A DNA stretch of 64,000 bases from Rhodospira trueperi (GTDB lineage: Bacteria; Pseudomonadota; Alphaproteobacteria; Rhodospirillales; Rhodospirillaceae), in NCBI RefSeq assembly GCF_900101965.1, contig NZ_FNAP01000008.1, positions 124,001 through 188,000 on the forward strand, written 5' to 3'. Within the stretch, counting starts at the first letter, position 1. Each line of letters starts with the position of its first letter. The notes beneath the pieces were generated by a model. It was not told the DNA's origin. It did not search any database and worked only from the letters and a program-made list of their open reading frames with translations. A program made the translations under genes and the position numbers. This document shows positions 46,783 through 55,575 of the stretch, one piece after another.

Positions 46783-47946
46783 ATGAGGTGCTCAAGCACG
46801 CGCGTCGAAACGGAGCCTGTTCGGGGATCGGTCGGATCGCGGGCTGGCGCGGTCGTTGCCGCGCTGTGTCTGATGGTGGCTCTCAGCGCCTGTGAGACGC
46901 CCCCCAAGGCGGGTGGCGGCGAGGATCAGGCCGGACCCCGCCATGTGGTCGATCCGGTGGGGCGGATCGGCCAGGCACCCCTGCCCACCTATGCCGTCGG
47001 CGATCAGTACGTGTTCGACAATCCGGAGGAGACCTGGACCATCCGCGATGTCGGGGATGACACGATCACCTGGGACAGCGACCTGGGTGGCATGAGGGTC
47101 ACGCCGCGTGATCCGCTCATGCCCAGTCTGCTCTCCGGGTCGCCCGATGTCGGGACCGTGACCCGAGAGGTGCGCCAGAAGGCCGGCTCACTTTGGCCGC
47201 TCTCGATTGGCAACGAAGCCAGTTTCCTTGTGTCGGTCAGTATGGAGGGGCGCCCCGCGCAATCCCTGGCGTGGAACTGTCGCGTCGTGGGGACCACGCG
47301 GACCGAAGTTCCGCCCGGCTCCTTCAACACCTACAAGGTGGCGTGCGTGCGCTCCGACGGATTGCGGCTGTACACCTACCATTCTCCGACCGTGGGGTAT
47401 TTCGTCCGCCGCGAGGTGACGACGTCGGACGAGCAGCAGCAGACACGCTCGCTTCTCGCGGTCAGCAACGGGCGGATCACGGCCCGGGGCATTCCCGATG
47501 CGCCGGCCCCCGTGGCCGCGCCGGCCGCGCCGGCCCAGTCCACGCCCCTGCCGGCGCCGGACGGCGCTTCTGCCACACCGGACGCGTCGACGCCGGTGGC
47601 ACCCACGGCGCCCTTGGCGGCGACGCCTGCGCCCGCGCCCGCACCGCAACCCGTCGCCCAACCCGCGACCACAGCGGCGGCGCCCGGCGCTTGGGCCGGG
47701 GCGGGGGTGCGCGTGGGATCGTTCCGCACCATGGAGGGCGCGCGCACGGGCTGGGCCAATTTCCAGTCCGCCTATCCGGGGCTTCTCGGCGACCTGTCGC
47801 CCCGGATCGAGCGTGTGGATCTGGGAGACAAGGGCACCTACTACCGGGTCTACGGGGGACCGTTCCCGTCCGCGTCGGCGGCCCGCGACCTGTGCGGCCA
47901 GATCCCGGAAATGGGGTCAGTGTGTGACGTGAAGACCTTCAACTGA
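46783..47946 (+). CDS. SPOR-domain lipoprotein
   Basis: This 387-aa protein has a lipoprotein signal (hydrophobic run then L-S-A-C, Cys37). A ~190-residue unknown periplasmic domain follows (W-T-I-R-D-V-G-D-D-T-I-T-W, then C-R-V-V-G-T-T and Y-F-V-R-R-E-V-T). An Ala/Pro-rich linker (~235-305) and a C-terminal SPOR domain (~308-387; V-R-V-G-S-F-R-T, G-T-Y-Y-R-V-Y-G-G-P-F) come next. SPOR domains bind denuded peptidoglycan glycans at the septum, so it is probably an outer-membrane, division-associated or wall-sensing protein. The next gene starts 13 bp later. Confidence 0.82.
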   Translation: MRCSSTRVETEPVRGSVGSRAGAVVAALCLMVALSACETPPKAGGGEDQAGPRHVVDPVGRIGQAPLPTYAVGDQYVFDNPEETWTIRDVGDDTITWDSDLGGMRVTPRDPLMPSLLSGSPDVGTVTREVRQKAGSLWPLSIGNEASFLVSVSMEGRPAQSLAWNCRVVGTTRTEVPPGSFNTYKVACVRSDGLRLYTYHSPTVGYFVRREVTTSDEQQQTRSLLAVSNGRITARGIPDAPAPVAAPAAPAQSTPLPAPDGASATPDASTPVAPTAPLAATPAPAPAPQPVAQPATTAAAPGAWAGAGVRVGSFRTMEGARTGWANFQSAYPGLLGDLSPRIERVDLGDKGTYYRVYGGPFPSASAARDLCGQIPEMGSVCDVKTFN

Positions 47947-47959
47947 CTGGGGGCCCGCC

Positions 47960-48436
47960 ATGGCGGATCGTCGAGGTCGCCTGTCGGCCATCGTGGCCGC
48001 GCTGTCGGTGACCGCCGCGATCTCGGTTGGCGGCGTCGCTTGGGTCGCCATCAGTGATCGCGACGCGACCATTGCGGAGGCGCGGGACGACCTGTCCCAG
48101 GCACGCGACAGGATCGGCACCCTTGAGGTCGAGCAGGAAAACCTGTTGCTGGAACTGGAGGCGGCGCTTCGCATCGGCGAGCGGTTGAGCGATCAGGTCG
48201 ACACCCTGGAGCGGGACCTCGCTGAGTCACGCGGGACCCGTTTGGAGGTGCGGGAGATCCGGAGCACCGCCGATTTCCCCATCCAGCGGGCCATGGCCGA
48301 CGCGGGCGATACGGTGGCCGGGTTCGCTGCGCGCGAGGGGACCACGGAGGCGGTGGTGCGCGCGCTCAACCCGTGGCTGGAGGGGACGGAGACTCTGGAA
48401 ACGTTCCAGACCCTGTGGGTCCCGAAACAGCAGTGA
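47960..48436 (+). CDS. Membrane-anchored coiled-coil protein with LysM-like end
   Basis: A 158-aa protein with an N-terminal signal-anchor helix (~8-30), a heptad-rich coiled coil (~35-90; R-D-R-I-G-T-L-E-V-E-Q-E-N-L-L-L-E-L) and a C-terminal ~45-residue segment. That segment, A-D-A-G-D-T-V-A-G-F-A-A-R-E-G-T-T-E-A-V-V-R-A-L-N-P-W-L, matches the LysM fold pattern of a peptidoglycan-binding module. It would sit in the inner membrane with the LysM part in the periplasm. It is in the same operon as the SPOR lipoprotein. The last 71 bp overlap the convergent TPR/GT gene. Confidence 0.7.
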   Translation: MADRRGRLSAIVAALSVTAAISVGGVAWVAISDRDATIAEARDDLSQARDRIGTLEVEQENLLLELEAALRIGERLSDQVDTLERDLAESRGTRLEVREIRSTADFPIQRAMADAGDTVAGFAAREGTTEAVVRALNPWLEGTETLETFQTLWVPKQQ

Positions 48437-50474
48437 CCTCATCCCACAGTGCGTTGTAGGCGTCCTCCAGTTGGCGGGCGTAGGCCGTCGGGTCGCACAA
48501 GGGCAGAGCCGCCAGCCGTCCGCGCAGCGCCGCCCGCAGCGTGGCGATGGTGCTCGGGTCGCGGGCCGCCGCGATGGCGCGGGACACGTACGCCTCTGGC
48601 GTCTCCGTGACCCAGTCGGTCAGACCGACCCGGCGCAGGTGCGAGGTGGCGTGACGTCCGCAGGGGTGCCGTCCGGCCAGCGTGATGACGGGCAGCCCCA
48701 TCCATAGCAACTCCAGCACTGTCAGGCCGCCGGACCACGGATCGGCGTCGAGGGCAATGTCGGCCTCGCGGTACAGAGCCGCCATGCCGGCGCGGTTTCG
48801 GCCGCCCTCCAGCCGGACGCGATCCGAGGCAATGCCGTGCCGCGCCAGCCGGTCCAGAAAGGCGCGGCGCGCGTCGGCGCGGTCCAGGACCCGCGCCTGA
48901 ATCAGCAGGCGGGCCTTCGGCAGGGCCGCGAGGATCCGGCCCCAGCGGTCGAGCAGCGGCCCGTTGATCTTGTCCATGCGGTTGAAGCTGCCAAAGGTGA
49001 TGGTACCGGAGGCCAAGCAGGGCGGCGGGCCGGGGTCGGGCGCATCGGCCGGCGGGCTGAAGAAATAGGCGCCGTGCGGCAGCAAGATGGGCCGTTCAGA
49101 CAACAGGCCCGGCTCGCCGGTGACGTGGTGGGCGTCGGTCAGCAGGCCGTCGAGGCTCGGCAGACCGACGCTGCCAAACACGTCGCCCCAGATCGCCTGC
49201 ACGGGCGCGAGACGCTGGGCCAGAGCCTCCAGGGCCTGGGGCAGGGTGGTGGGTGTCAGCAGCACCAGAACATGGGGATCAAGCTGGCGCACGGCATTCC
49301 GCAGCGTTTCGGGGGTCGCGGCGCCGAGATCCCGCGTCGGCAGCCCGGGCACGTCCGGGGCCGCGCTGGGCGGGTGGTCGAGCGGGCAGGCGTGAACGAG
49401 ATGACAGGCGATCCGCTCCCAGGCGTCCGGACGGGCATGCGCGGCGATGGCCGGCAGCGCCAGGGCCGGCACCTGGGGGCGTCCGAAATCGCCCAGGTAG
49501 ACCACGCGCAGCGGTGACGCCGGGGCCGGCGCGAGTGTTGGCGGGGCAGAGGGGGCGGGGGGAGCCCATCCCTCGCGTTCGGCGCGGATGGTCTCGGCGG
49601 ACACGCTCGGGGCATGATGCAGGATCGACAGCAGGTCGCCGATGTGGGCTGGCGTCCTGCGGACGGCGGGCGGGACCCGCAAGGCTAGCGTTACCGCCTC
49701 GTCGGCGCGTCCCTCCGCGACGCGATGCCCGGCCAGGGCGAGCAGCGCGCCGGGATGGCCCGGGGTCAGGCGAAGTGCGCGTGACAGGGCGGTCTCGGCG
49801 CCGTTGCCGTCGGATCGGCGCAGGGCGATGGAGGCCCGGGTCATCCAGGCGTCGGCGTACTGCGGAGCCAGGGCAAGGGCCGCGCGCACGGAGCGGGTCG
49901 CCTCGGTCAGGTTGCCGCGACGCATCGCGATCAGGGCGCGGACGTGGGGCAGGTTTGGGTCCCCGCCGGTTCCTTGGGGGAGCCGGCGGCTCAAGTGCTC
50001 GGCGCGATCCAGGTCCCCGGCGGTCAGCGCCGTCATGGCGGCGGCGCCCAGCGCGGTGGGGTCATCCGGTATCCATCTCGCCCAGTGGCGGGCCACCATC
50101 GCGGCACCGACGCCGTCTCCGGTTGCCTGGGCTGTGGCGTGGGCGGAGGAGAAGAGGTGGCGCAGCCTCAGGTCCGGTGCGTCGGCGGTTTCGGGGTCGA
50201 TCACCAGGGCTCGAGACAGCGCGTCAATGCCGCCGACGCCGTCGCCCCCGTGATGGCGCAGCAGCCCGACGTTCCGCCAACTGGTCGCGTGCCCCGGAAC
50301 GACGCGCAGCACGCTCCGGAACGTCGCCTCCGCCTCGGCGAGCCGGTTCGCCTGAAGATGCTCGACGGCGCGCCCGAACAGCGCGCGGGCGACCGCATCC
50401 CCCTCCGGTCCCGGAGGCACGGGGGTCCCGGTTTCAGGAGTCACCGGGGAGCCCGGGTATTCTACTTCTGCCAT
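48366..50474 (-). CDS. TPR-repeat protein with O-GlcNAc transferase-like (GT41) domain
   Basis: Residues ~20-285 of the 702 are TPR-like helical repeats (E-A-E-A-T-F-R-S-V-L-R-V-V-P near 50, R-A-L-R-L-T-P-G-H-P-G-A-L near 222). The rest resembles the bacterial SPINDLY/OGT family: L-R-V-V-Y-L-G-D-F-G near 315, P-V-Q-A-I-W-G-D-V-F-G-S-V-G near 425, F-G-S-F-N-R-M-D-K-I near 490, and A-L-D-A-D-P-W-S-G-G-L-T-V-L-E-L-L-W-M-G-L-P-V near 575. These motifs hold the UDP-sugar in relatives. Bacterial members glycosylate proteins, often flagellin, but no flagellin is near and the target is unknown. The 3' end overlaps the LysM-like gene on the other strand by 71 bp. Confidence 0.85.
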   Translation of the reverse strand: MAEVEYPGSPVTPETGTPVPPGPEGDAVARALFGRAVEHLQANRLAEAEATFRSVLRVVPGHATSWRNVGLLRHHGGDGVGGIDALSRALVIDPETADAPDLRLRHLFSSAHATAQATGDGVGAAMVARHWARWIPDDPTALGAAAMTALTAGDLDRAEHLSRRLPQGTGGDPNLPHVRALIAMRRGNLTEATRSVRAALALAPQYADAWMTRASIALRRSDGNGAETALSRALRLTPGHPGALLALAGHRVAEGRADEAVTLALRVPPAVRRTPAHIGDLLSILHHAPSVSAETIRAEREGWAPPAPSAPPTLAPAPASPLRVVYLGDFGRPQVPALALPAIAAHARPDAWERIACHLVHACPLDHPPSAAPDVPGLPTRDLGAATPETLRNAVRQLDPHVLVLLTPTTLPQALEALAQRLAPVQAIWGDVFGSVGLPSLDGLLTDAHHVTGEPGLLSERPILLPHGAYFFSPPADAPDPGPPPCLASGTITFGSFNRMDKINGPLLDRWGRILAALPKARLLIQARVLDRADARRAFLDRLARHGIASDRVRLEGGRNRAGMAALYREADIALDADPWSGGLTVLELLWMGLPVITLAGRHPCGRHATSHLRRVGLTDWVTETPEAYVSRAIAAARDPSTIATLRAALRGRLAALPLCDPTAYARQLEDAYNALWDEVTAVSGPTGSGTFPESPSPPATG

Positions 50475-50561
50475 GGCCGACGATCCCGCCCGTCTGAATG
50501 GCCCGCACAGTAGAGCGGTCTCGGGCCGGATTCCAGGGGTGCGGTCGGCGCGGCCGTGACG

Positions 50562-50825
50562 TCAGGCGGCGTGGTGGAAATGGTCGTTGGAGCGACGGGC
50601 CTCAAGAGCATCGGGATCCGGCATGCGGGTCAGGCCCTGTTCCAGGACATAGCAGTCATGGAGCACGACCGCCGCGTCATGGGCGGTCTGACGTGTGCCG
50701 AACAGACGGGTCCACAGGGCGCGGAGGCCGGCGCGGGCCAGATCGGCCAAATAGCGGTCGCGCATCAGGTGGGCGCGAACCTGAAGTTCCAGCGGCGAAT
50801 CGGAGCCGAACAGGGGGTCTGACAT
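50562..50825 (-). CDS. Small protein of unknown function
   Basis: An 87-aa protein with no recognised family. It begins M-S-D-P-L-F-G-S-D-S-P-L-E-L-Q-V-R-A-H and ends with His-rich H-F-H-H-A-A. The ATG at 50825 has AAGGAT about 12 bp upstream, which favours this strand over the overlapping plus-strand frame. It is predicted helical and cytosolic. A ~240-bp AT-richer spacer separates it from the next plus-strand gene. Confidence 0.6.
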   Translation of the reverse strand: MSDPLFGSDSPLELQVRAHLMRDRYLADLARAGLRALWTRLFGTRQTAHDAAVVLHDCYVLEQGLTRMPDPDALEARRSNDHFHHAA

Positions 50826-51068
50826 GGGAGCGATCCTTATCTGGTCAGGGGCAGATTTGTGTCAAATCTGCAACTATTTTCCGCAAACGAACTCGTCGTT
50901 TCTTTTGCTATTTGGGAATGTAAGACGTTTCGGGGGCGTCGGGATGTGCGTTTTCTGCAACGCGGAGTCCCGCCTCGGATGCAGGGGCGAGACGGAGGAT
51001 GGTTCCGCGTATTGATTTAGGGGCGCGGCTCGGTCACGATGCGATCCGGATTGGAGAGGGAGAGCGCC

Positions 51069-51401
51069 ATGTCCGGGGTCACTGATGACCGCGCCCACAT
51101 GATGGCCCAACGCCGCTTCCTGGAAGAGGTGGAGATGGCGGTTCGCGCGGCCAATCAGGAGATCATTGGCCACAAGCTGCCGCAGTTGAACCGGACCAGC
51201 TTTTTCAAGCTGGCCGTGTCGATCGCGCGTCTGCGCGCGAGCTATCTGGAGGCGGTTCTGGCCGTGGACTGGGACCATGCGGACGAGGCCCAGTTGGCAG
51301 CCGTGCAAAGCCGGCGCGTGTTGTTCGAGGAGGCGCGGAAGGGGTTTGAGTCCCTGCAACACGCTTTCGAGCGCGGCTACATTCCCATTAAGGACACCTA
51401 A
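51069..51401 (+). CDS. Small helical protein of unknown function
   Basis: A 110-aa protein with no recognised family, fully helical in appearance: A-Q-R-R-F-L-E-E-V-E-M-A-V-R-A-A-N-Q near 15, F-F-K-L-A-V-S-I-A-R-L-R-A-S-Y-L near 50 and F-E-E-A-R-K-G-F-E-S-L-Q-H-A near 87. GGAGAGGGAG precedes the ATG at 51069. It is flanked by spacers and not obviously in an operon. The strong ribosome-binding site and intact frame support a real gene. Confidence 0.65.
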   Translation: MSGVTDDRAHMMAQRRFLEEVEMAVRAANQEIIGHKLPQLNRTSFFKLAVSIARLRASYLEAVLAVDWDHADEAQLAAVQSRRVLFEEARKGFESLQHAFERGYIPIKDT

Positions 51402-51584
51402 GGCCTGACACTTGATACGGAAGCCGGAGGATTGGTTCGGCGTGTCGATGATCAAGTGTAGGGCGGGTGACCGAAGGACAGCCGCTGAGCGACACCCCGG
51501 CGGCTGTCCTTCGGCCAGCCGTCCTACAGGTGCGAACGATTGAACCGGAAACCGTATGAGGCCGATTAAGCCGAACCTTGTCGT

Positions 51585-52142
51585 TCAGTGCGCCGCGCGC
51601 CACTCCGCCGGGCGTTCGAAGGTCCCGATCCACATGCCCGCGTGTTCGGCGCGCGCCGCCCCCTCTTCGCGGGCGTAGCGCGTGCCGTCCGAAACGGCCA
51701 GTCCCAGCCGCACCATCGTATGATTGAGTTCGACGTCGTCGACGTGGCATACGGCGATCAGCGCGCCGTCACGGTTCCAGGAGTTGCCCTCGCAGGTCAC
51801 CGTCCTGTCCAGGGTCAGGCGCAGCAGGGTGGAGGCCGCCTGCAGGCCGCAGGGCCATTCCCGTGCGTCATGGAGGCAGGTCTGTTCCAGTTCCGGGGCG
51901 TCGATGCCGTACAAGACGACCTCCTGGCCGCCCCGGCATTTGCCGTAGGCGCGTCGCCCGTCGATGTGCAGGGTGTCTCCGTCCTCAATGCAGGCCGAAC
52001 CGGCGGCATCGGCTTGGGCCGGTGTTGCCGATCCGCCGACCAGCAGCAAGACGGCGCAGCCGACCGCGCGGACCGCATCCCGGGCCGGACGGCGCTCCGG
52101 CTCTGATCCAGCCGGGACAGCGGTATCCGGACGAGGGCCCAT
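51585..52142 (-). CDS. Exported staphylococcal-nuclease-like (thermonuclease family) protein
   Basis: A 185-aa protein with an N-terminal hydrophobic export signal (~27-45, then T-P-A-Q-A). An SNase-like OB fold (~50-180) follows. The nuclease core is visible: E-D-G-D-T-L-H-I near 55 with the first acidic residues, V-L-Y-G-I-D-A-P-E-L-E-Q-T-C near 80 (calcium/phosphate site), N-R-D-G-A-L-I-A-V-C near 127 and the late L-G-L-A-V-S. Conserved cysteines suggest periplasmic disulfides. ATG at 52142 has AAAGG upstream; an in-frame ATG at 52160 would add six residues. Confidence 0.82.
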   Translation of the reverse strand: MGPRPDTAVPAGSEPERRPARDAVRAVGCAVLLLVGGSATPAQADAAGSACIEDGDTLHIDGRRAYGKCRGGQEVVLYGIDAPELEQTCLHDAREWPCGLQAASTLLRLTLDRTVTCEGNSWNRDGALIAVCHVDDVELNHTMVRLGLAVSDGTRYAREEGAARAEHAGMWIGTFERPAEWRAAH

Positions 52143-52406
52143 GGCGACGGTGCCTTTCATACGCGGGTGGTGCCGGATGACCGGGCTTGGGGCGATGTGG
52201 TTTGCGGAAGGCCATGGACAGACACATCAAACTGGCCGATGAATACTCTACCATGTTTTTGTGACCCCGTCGTCGTCACTGCCCCTGATTTCGCCGTATT
52301 GTCGCCTCAGAACCTGCGGTGAGCGGACTTTGCCGCCGTGTCATCTGACGGCGTCCGGGATCCGGTCTCGCCCGCGTGCCCCGTTTTCAGAAGTGTTGAA
52401 GCCAGA

Positions 52407-53246
52407 ATGCCCAGGAAAGCAAAACCATCGCCCAGGTCCGGCAAACCCACCGGGGTTTCGCCCGGTGCGTCGCACGGGGACAGCCCCGACGTTGATCCGC
52501 TGTCCCTGACTGCGCGTCTGCGCAACCATTTTTTCGCGGGCATTCTGGTGACGGCGCCCGCCGCCATCACCTTCTTCGTGGCCTGGAAATTCATCGAGTT
52601 CGTCGACAAGCGCGTCGCCGCCTTCATTCCCGAACAGTACCACATGCCGTTCAGCATTCCGGGGGTCGGATTGCTGGTGATGGTGGTCCTGCTGATGGGT
52701 GTGGGGGCGTTCGCCACCGGACTGGTGGGGCGTATCCTGGTGCGGATCGGGGAGCGTCTGCTCAACCGCATGCCCCTGATCCGCAACATTTACGGCGCGC
52801 TGAAGCAGATCCTGGAGACGGTTCTGGCTCAGCAATCCACCGCCTTCCGGCAAGTGGTCCTGGTCGAGTACCCGCGCCGGGGCATCTGGGCCATCGCCTT
52901 CATCACCGGTGTGACCGAGGGTGAGGTGCAGAACCTGACGGCCCAGGAATGCGTGAACGTCTTCCTGCCCACGACGCCCAACCCGACGTCGGGGTTCCTG
53001 CTGTTCGTGCCGCGCCAGGACATGATCGTGCTCGACATGTCGGTCGAGGAGGGGATCAAGATGGTCATCTCCGGTGGTATCGTCACACCGCCGGATCGCC
53101 GGCCCGAGGAGGTGCGGCGCGTTCCCCTGGTCGATACCACGCCTGACACCGACCCCGGCCCGGGCCACAAACGGGTCGCCGTCGCGCGGGACAAGAGTGA
53201 AGGCCATGCGACCGACGACGACGCGAACGGCCGGGCGACGGCCTGA
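52407..53246 (+). CDS. DUF502 family inner-membrane protein
   Basis: A 279-aa member of DUF502, a widely conserved bacterial membrane family of unknown function. The core begins L-R-N-H-F-F-A-G-I-L-V-T-A-P-A-A-I-T near residue 35, with two transmembrane segments (~40-60 and ~85-115). It continues with G-R-I-L-V-R-I-G-E-R-L-L-N-R-M-P-L-I-R-N-I-Y and F-L-P-T-T-P-N-P-T-S-G-F-L-L-F-V-P-R, and ends in a charged Asp/Arg-rich tail. The ATG at 52407 was chosen as the first start that does not add unrelated residues; the start could be slightly upstream. A GTG-started membrane protein gene follows after 27 bp. Confidence 0.88.
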   Translation: MPRKAKPSPRSGKPTGVSPGASHGDSPDVDPLSLTARLRNHFFAGILVTAPAAITFFVAWKFIEFVDKRVAAFIPEQYHMPFSIPGVGLLVMVVLLMGVGAFATGLVGRILVRIGERLLNRMPLIRNIYGALKQILETVLAQQSTAFRQVVLVEYPRRGIWAIAFITGVTEGEVQNLTAQECVNVFLPTTPNPTSGFLLFVPRQDMIVLDMSVEEGIKMVISGGIVTPPDRRPEEVRRVPLVDTTPDTDPGPGHKRVAVARDKSEGHATDDDANGRATA

Positions 53247-53273
53247 GCCCAACCCTGACCAGCAGACGGGACA

Positions 53274-53999
53274 GTGATCGTGGCCCCCTTCTCAGATCGG
53301 TCATCGCCGAAGGCGCCGTCCGACTCCGGTGCGGGATCCGTTTGGCCGGCGGCCGTTGGGTGCGCGCTGCTGATGGGGGCTCTGGCGGCGGCGTTGGCGT
53401 GGCATGAACCCCTTCTGGGGCAGACATCCATCGTTCTCGATGCTCTGGGGCGCTGGGCACCGGTGCCGCTCGGGGGGGTGGCTGCGGTGTGCCTGTGGCG
53501 GGCCCGGCGGCCGCGTCGCCCCGGCCGTCTGACACCGGGGCAGGCGGGGATTATTCTGGTGGGGACCGTGGTCGGCGCGGCGGTCCTGGGGGCTCTCGAC
53601 GGGCCGCTTGAGCGGTCCGAGGGCGAGGCCCCGGCCACGCCGACCGGGGTGATAGGGCCGCCGTCCGATCCGCAGGTGCGTGAGGCGGCGCGCCGGGCCG
53701 CCGCCCGGTTGCAGGACCCCGCAGTGCGCGCCGCCGACGCCGCCATTGCGCGTCATTGCGAGGGGCTTGGTCCCACGGATGCGGCCGAACGGCTCGACTG
53801 CGTTCTGTCCTTCATCCCGGTGCGGCCGGCGCTTGAGGCGGCCCTGCGCGGACGGGCCGGGAACACGGCGCTGGCCGACCATCTGGTCGCCTGTGCCGGG
53901 GTGAGCCCCGGAACCCGATCCACCGCCGGTGACCCCCCTTGGGATCCCGCGCGCGACTGTGCGCCCTGGCCCGCCCCGGCGGAGGGAGATCCGGATTGA
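53274..53999 (+). CDS. Unknown membrane protein
   Basis: A 241-aa protein with no recognised family. It has two hydrophobic segments (~23-43 and ~92-108, separated by a W-R-A-R-R-P-R-R basic loop), then a soluble Ala/Arg-rich helical region with three cysteines (D-C-V-L-S, V-A-C-A-G, D-C-A-P-W). It starts with GTG at 53274 (or GTG 53280), just after DUF502, and may be its partner. The 3' end stops 17 bp before the convergent NDUFA9-like gene. Confidence 0.6.
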   Translation: MIVAPFSDRSSPKAPSDSGAGSVWPAAVGCALLMGALAAALAWHEPLLGQTSIVLDALGRWAPVPLGGVAAVCLWRARRPRRPGRLTPGQAGIILVGTVVGAAVLGALDGPLERSEGEAPATPTGVIGPPSDPQVREAARRAAARLQDPAVRAADAAIARHCEGLGPTDAAERLDCVLSFIPVRPALEAALRGRAGNTALADHLVACAGVSPGTRSTAGDPPWDPARDCAPWPAPAEGDPD

Positions 54000-54015
54000 C
54001 CGTCGGGGCCGTCGT

Positions 54016-55026
54016 TCAGGAGGGCCGCATTACGACATTGCGGTGGTGGGGGCGGAACCGGTGCATGTACGTCGGCAGAATGGCTTCCGCCGCCGTCGGC
54101 TCAATTCCCAACGCCTCAAGGCCCGGCCTTTCCCCGGTTACGACGTTGTCGGTCTCCAGCAGGCGGACCTGATCCGGCGTGATGAGCGGCTTGGGCATGA
54201 ATTGCAGCACCTTGGCTTGTATGCGGGCGACCCAGAACGGCACCGGCACCACTTTGGTGTGCCGCTCGCACTGCTCGACCACCAGGTCCATGATCTCGCG
54301 CATGCTGTAGGCGCGGGGGCCGCCAAGGTCGAAAGTCTTGCCCTGGTGTGCGTCCTCCGTCAGGCAGCGCATCACCGCCTCCGACACATCGCCGACGTAG
54401 ACCGGCTGGAACCGGGGACCTCCCGAGCCCTTGAGGTCGACGCCCTTGCGGCCCTGATCGTTCCGAACCGTGCGGAAGGCGTCGTTGACGTAGTACGGCA
54501 GCGCGGGGAGAAGGCGGGTCATCGACCCGAACATGTTGAAGAAGTTGTCGTGCGGGCCGAAGACGACGGACGGCCGCAGAATGCTGGCCTCCGGGAAGTG
54601 GGCGCGTACGGCGGCCTCGCCTTTTGCCTTGGTTTGGGCGTAGACGGCCTTTGAACTCTCATCGGCGCCCAGCGCCGAGACATGCACGAACCGGCGCGCG
54701 CCAGCGGCCTTGGACAGGCGGGCGATGCGGTCGGGCGCGTCCACATGCATGGCCTGGAAGGTACGGCGCGGCGTCTCGTATAGGATCCCGATCAGGTTGA
54801 TGACGGCGTCGGCGCCCTCGACCGCGCGCGCCACCGAGGCGTCGTCGCCGACGTGGACCTTCAGGGGCGCGATCTGGCCGAGATCGCCGAGAGGCTTCAG
54901 GAATGCGGCCTTGTGCGGATCGCGCACCGCCACACGCACCCGAACACCCCGCGTCGCGAGGTCCTGCACGATCTGGCGGCCTAGGAAACCGCTGCCGCCG
55001 AAGACCGTCACCAGACGAAGTGACAT
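54016..55026 (-). CDS. Complex I NDUFA9-subunit-family NAD-binding protein
   Basis: A 336-aa atypical short-chain dehydrogenase/epimerase fold protein. It has the N-terminal NAD(P) motif V-F-G-G-S-G-F-L-G-R-Q-I at residues 8-19 and V-I-N-L-I-G-I-L near 75. Further along are F-V-H-V-S-A-L-G-A near 110, Y-A-Q-T-K-A-K-G-E near 127, and the NDUFA9-like I-L-R-P-S-V-V-F-G-P-H-D-N-F-F-N. Bacterial homologues are named for mitochondrial NDUFA9; whether they join complex I in bacteria is unsettled. GGGAGA lies 8 bp upstream of the ATG. A queG remnant is on the other side. Confidence 0.88.
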   Translation of the reverse strand: MSLRLVTVFGGSGFLGRQIVQDLATRGVRVRVAVRDPHKAAFLKPLGDLGQIAPLKVHVGDDASVARAVEGADAVINLIGILYETPRRTFQAMHVDAPDRIARLSKAAGARRFVHVSALGADESSKAVYAQTKAKGEAAVRAHFPEASILRPSVVFGPHDNFFNMFGSMTRLLPALPYYVNDAFRTVRNDQGRKGVDLKGSGGPRFQPVYVGDVSEAVMRCLTEDAHQGKTFDLGGPRAYSMREIMDLVVEQCERHTKVVPVPFWVARIQAKVLQFMPKPLITPDQVRLLETDNVVTGERPGLEALGIEPTAAEAILPTYMHRFRPHHRNVVMRPS

Positions 55027-55142
55027 TGCATTCTCCCTTGTTCGTGGGTGTTGAAGGTACGTTGCCGGACGATGGTCGGTTCAAAGGACGGGGTGCGGTG
55101 CCGGATCGCGGCCCGGACTGTCGCCGGGCGTGTCATCCCGGG

Positions 55143-55364
55143 ATCACCAAGGATGCCATTTTCGCCCGCGCCCGGGCAATTGGATTGGACGCGCCGACGC
55201 TCGCCCGCGCCAGGCGGCCGGAGGCCGTGCGCCGCGACCTGGGTTTGTTTCTCGACCAGGGCCGCCACGGAGATATGGCCTGGATGGAGACCACCCGCAA
55301 CCGCCGGGGCGGCCCACGCGTGCCGCTGCCTGAGGCAGCCCGAGAAGGTGGAGGCGGACCGTGA
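55143..55364 (+). pseudogene. queG: Remnant of queG (epoxyqueuosine reductase), N-terminal ~70 residues only
   Basis: A plus-strand frame of about 73 residues reads I-T-K-D-A-I-F-A-R-A-R-A-I-G-L-D-A-P then F-L-D-Q-G-R-H-G-D-M-A-W-M-E-T-T-R-N-R-R-G-G-P-R-V. This is the N terminus of QueG (the R-A-R-x-L-G-F-D-A and x-G-R/Y-H-G-D-M-x-W-M blocks). It stops after L-P-E-A, where the family continues for ~250 more residues including the 4Fe-4S motifs, which are absent. No in-frame ATG or Shine-Dalgarno precedes it. It is therefore a decayed fragment rather than a working queuosine gene. Confidence 0.72.
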
Positions 55365-55575
55365 TGTGGGCGCGGAATGGCTGGGTCGGGTGCGCGGGGT
55401 TGGACGATCAAGGACGGAAATAAAATTGCGCGCCAGCCCCTTCCCACGAAATAATCAGGGTTGTTAGGCGTGACCATCGTCCCCATACTCACGTCAGACG
55501 CGGGTGAGTGTGCGCCATCCGCCGGGCTGCGACAGCCCGCGTTCCCGCATTCCGTCCCATCGAGGAGGATCGTCC

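Noticed and set aside
53748-53763. GTCATTGCGAG-like match that could be a fourth copy of the 104-bp repeat.
   Set aside because: Only about 11 bases match, it lies inside a coding frame, and the inner and distal arms are missing.
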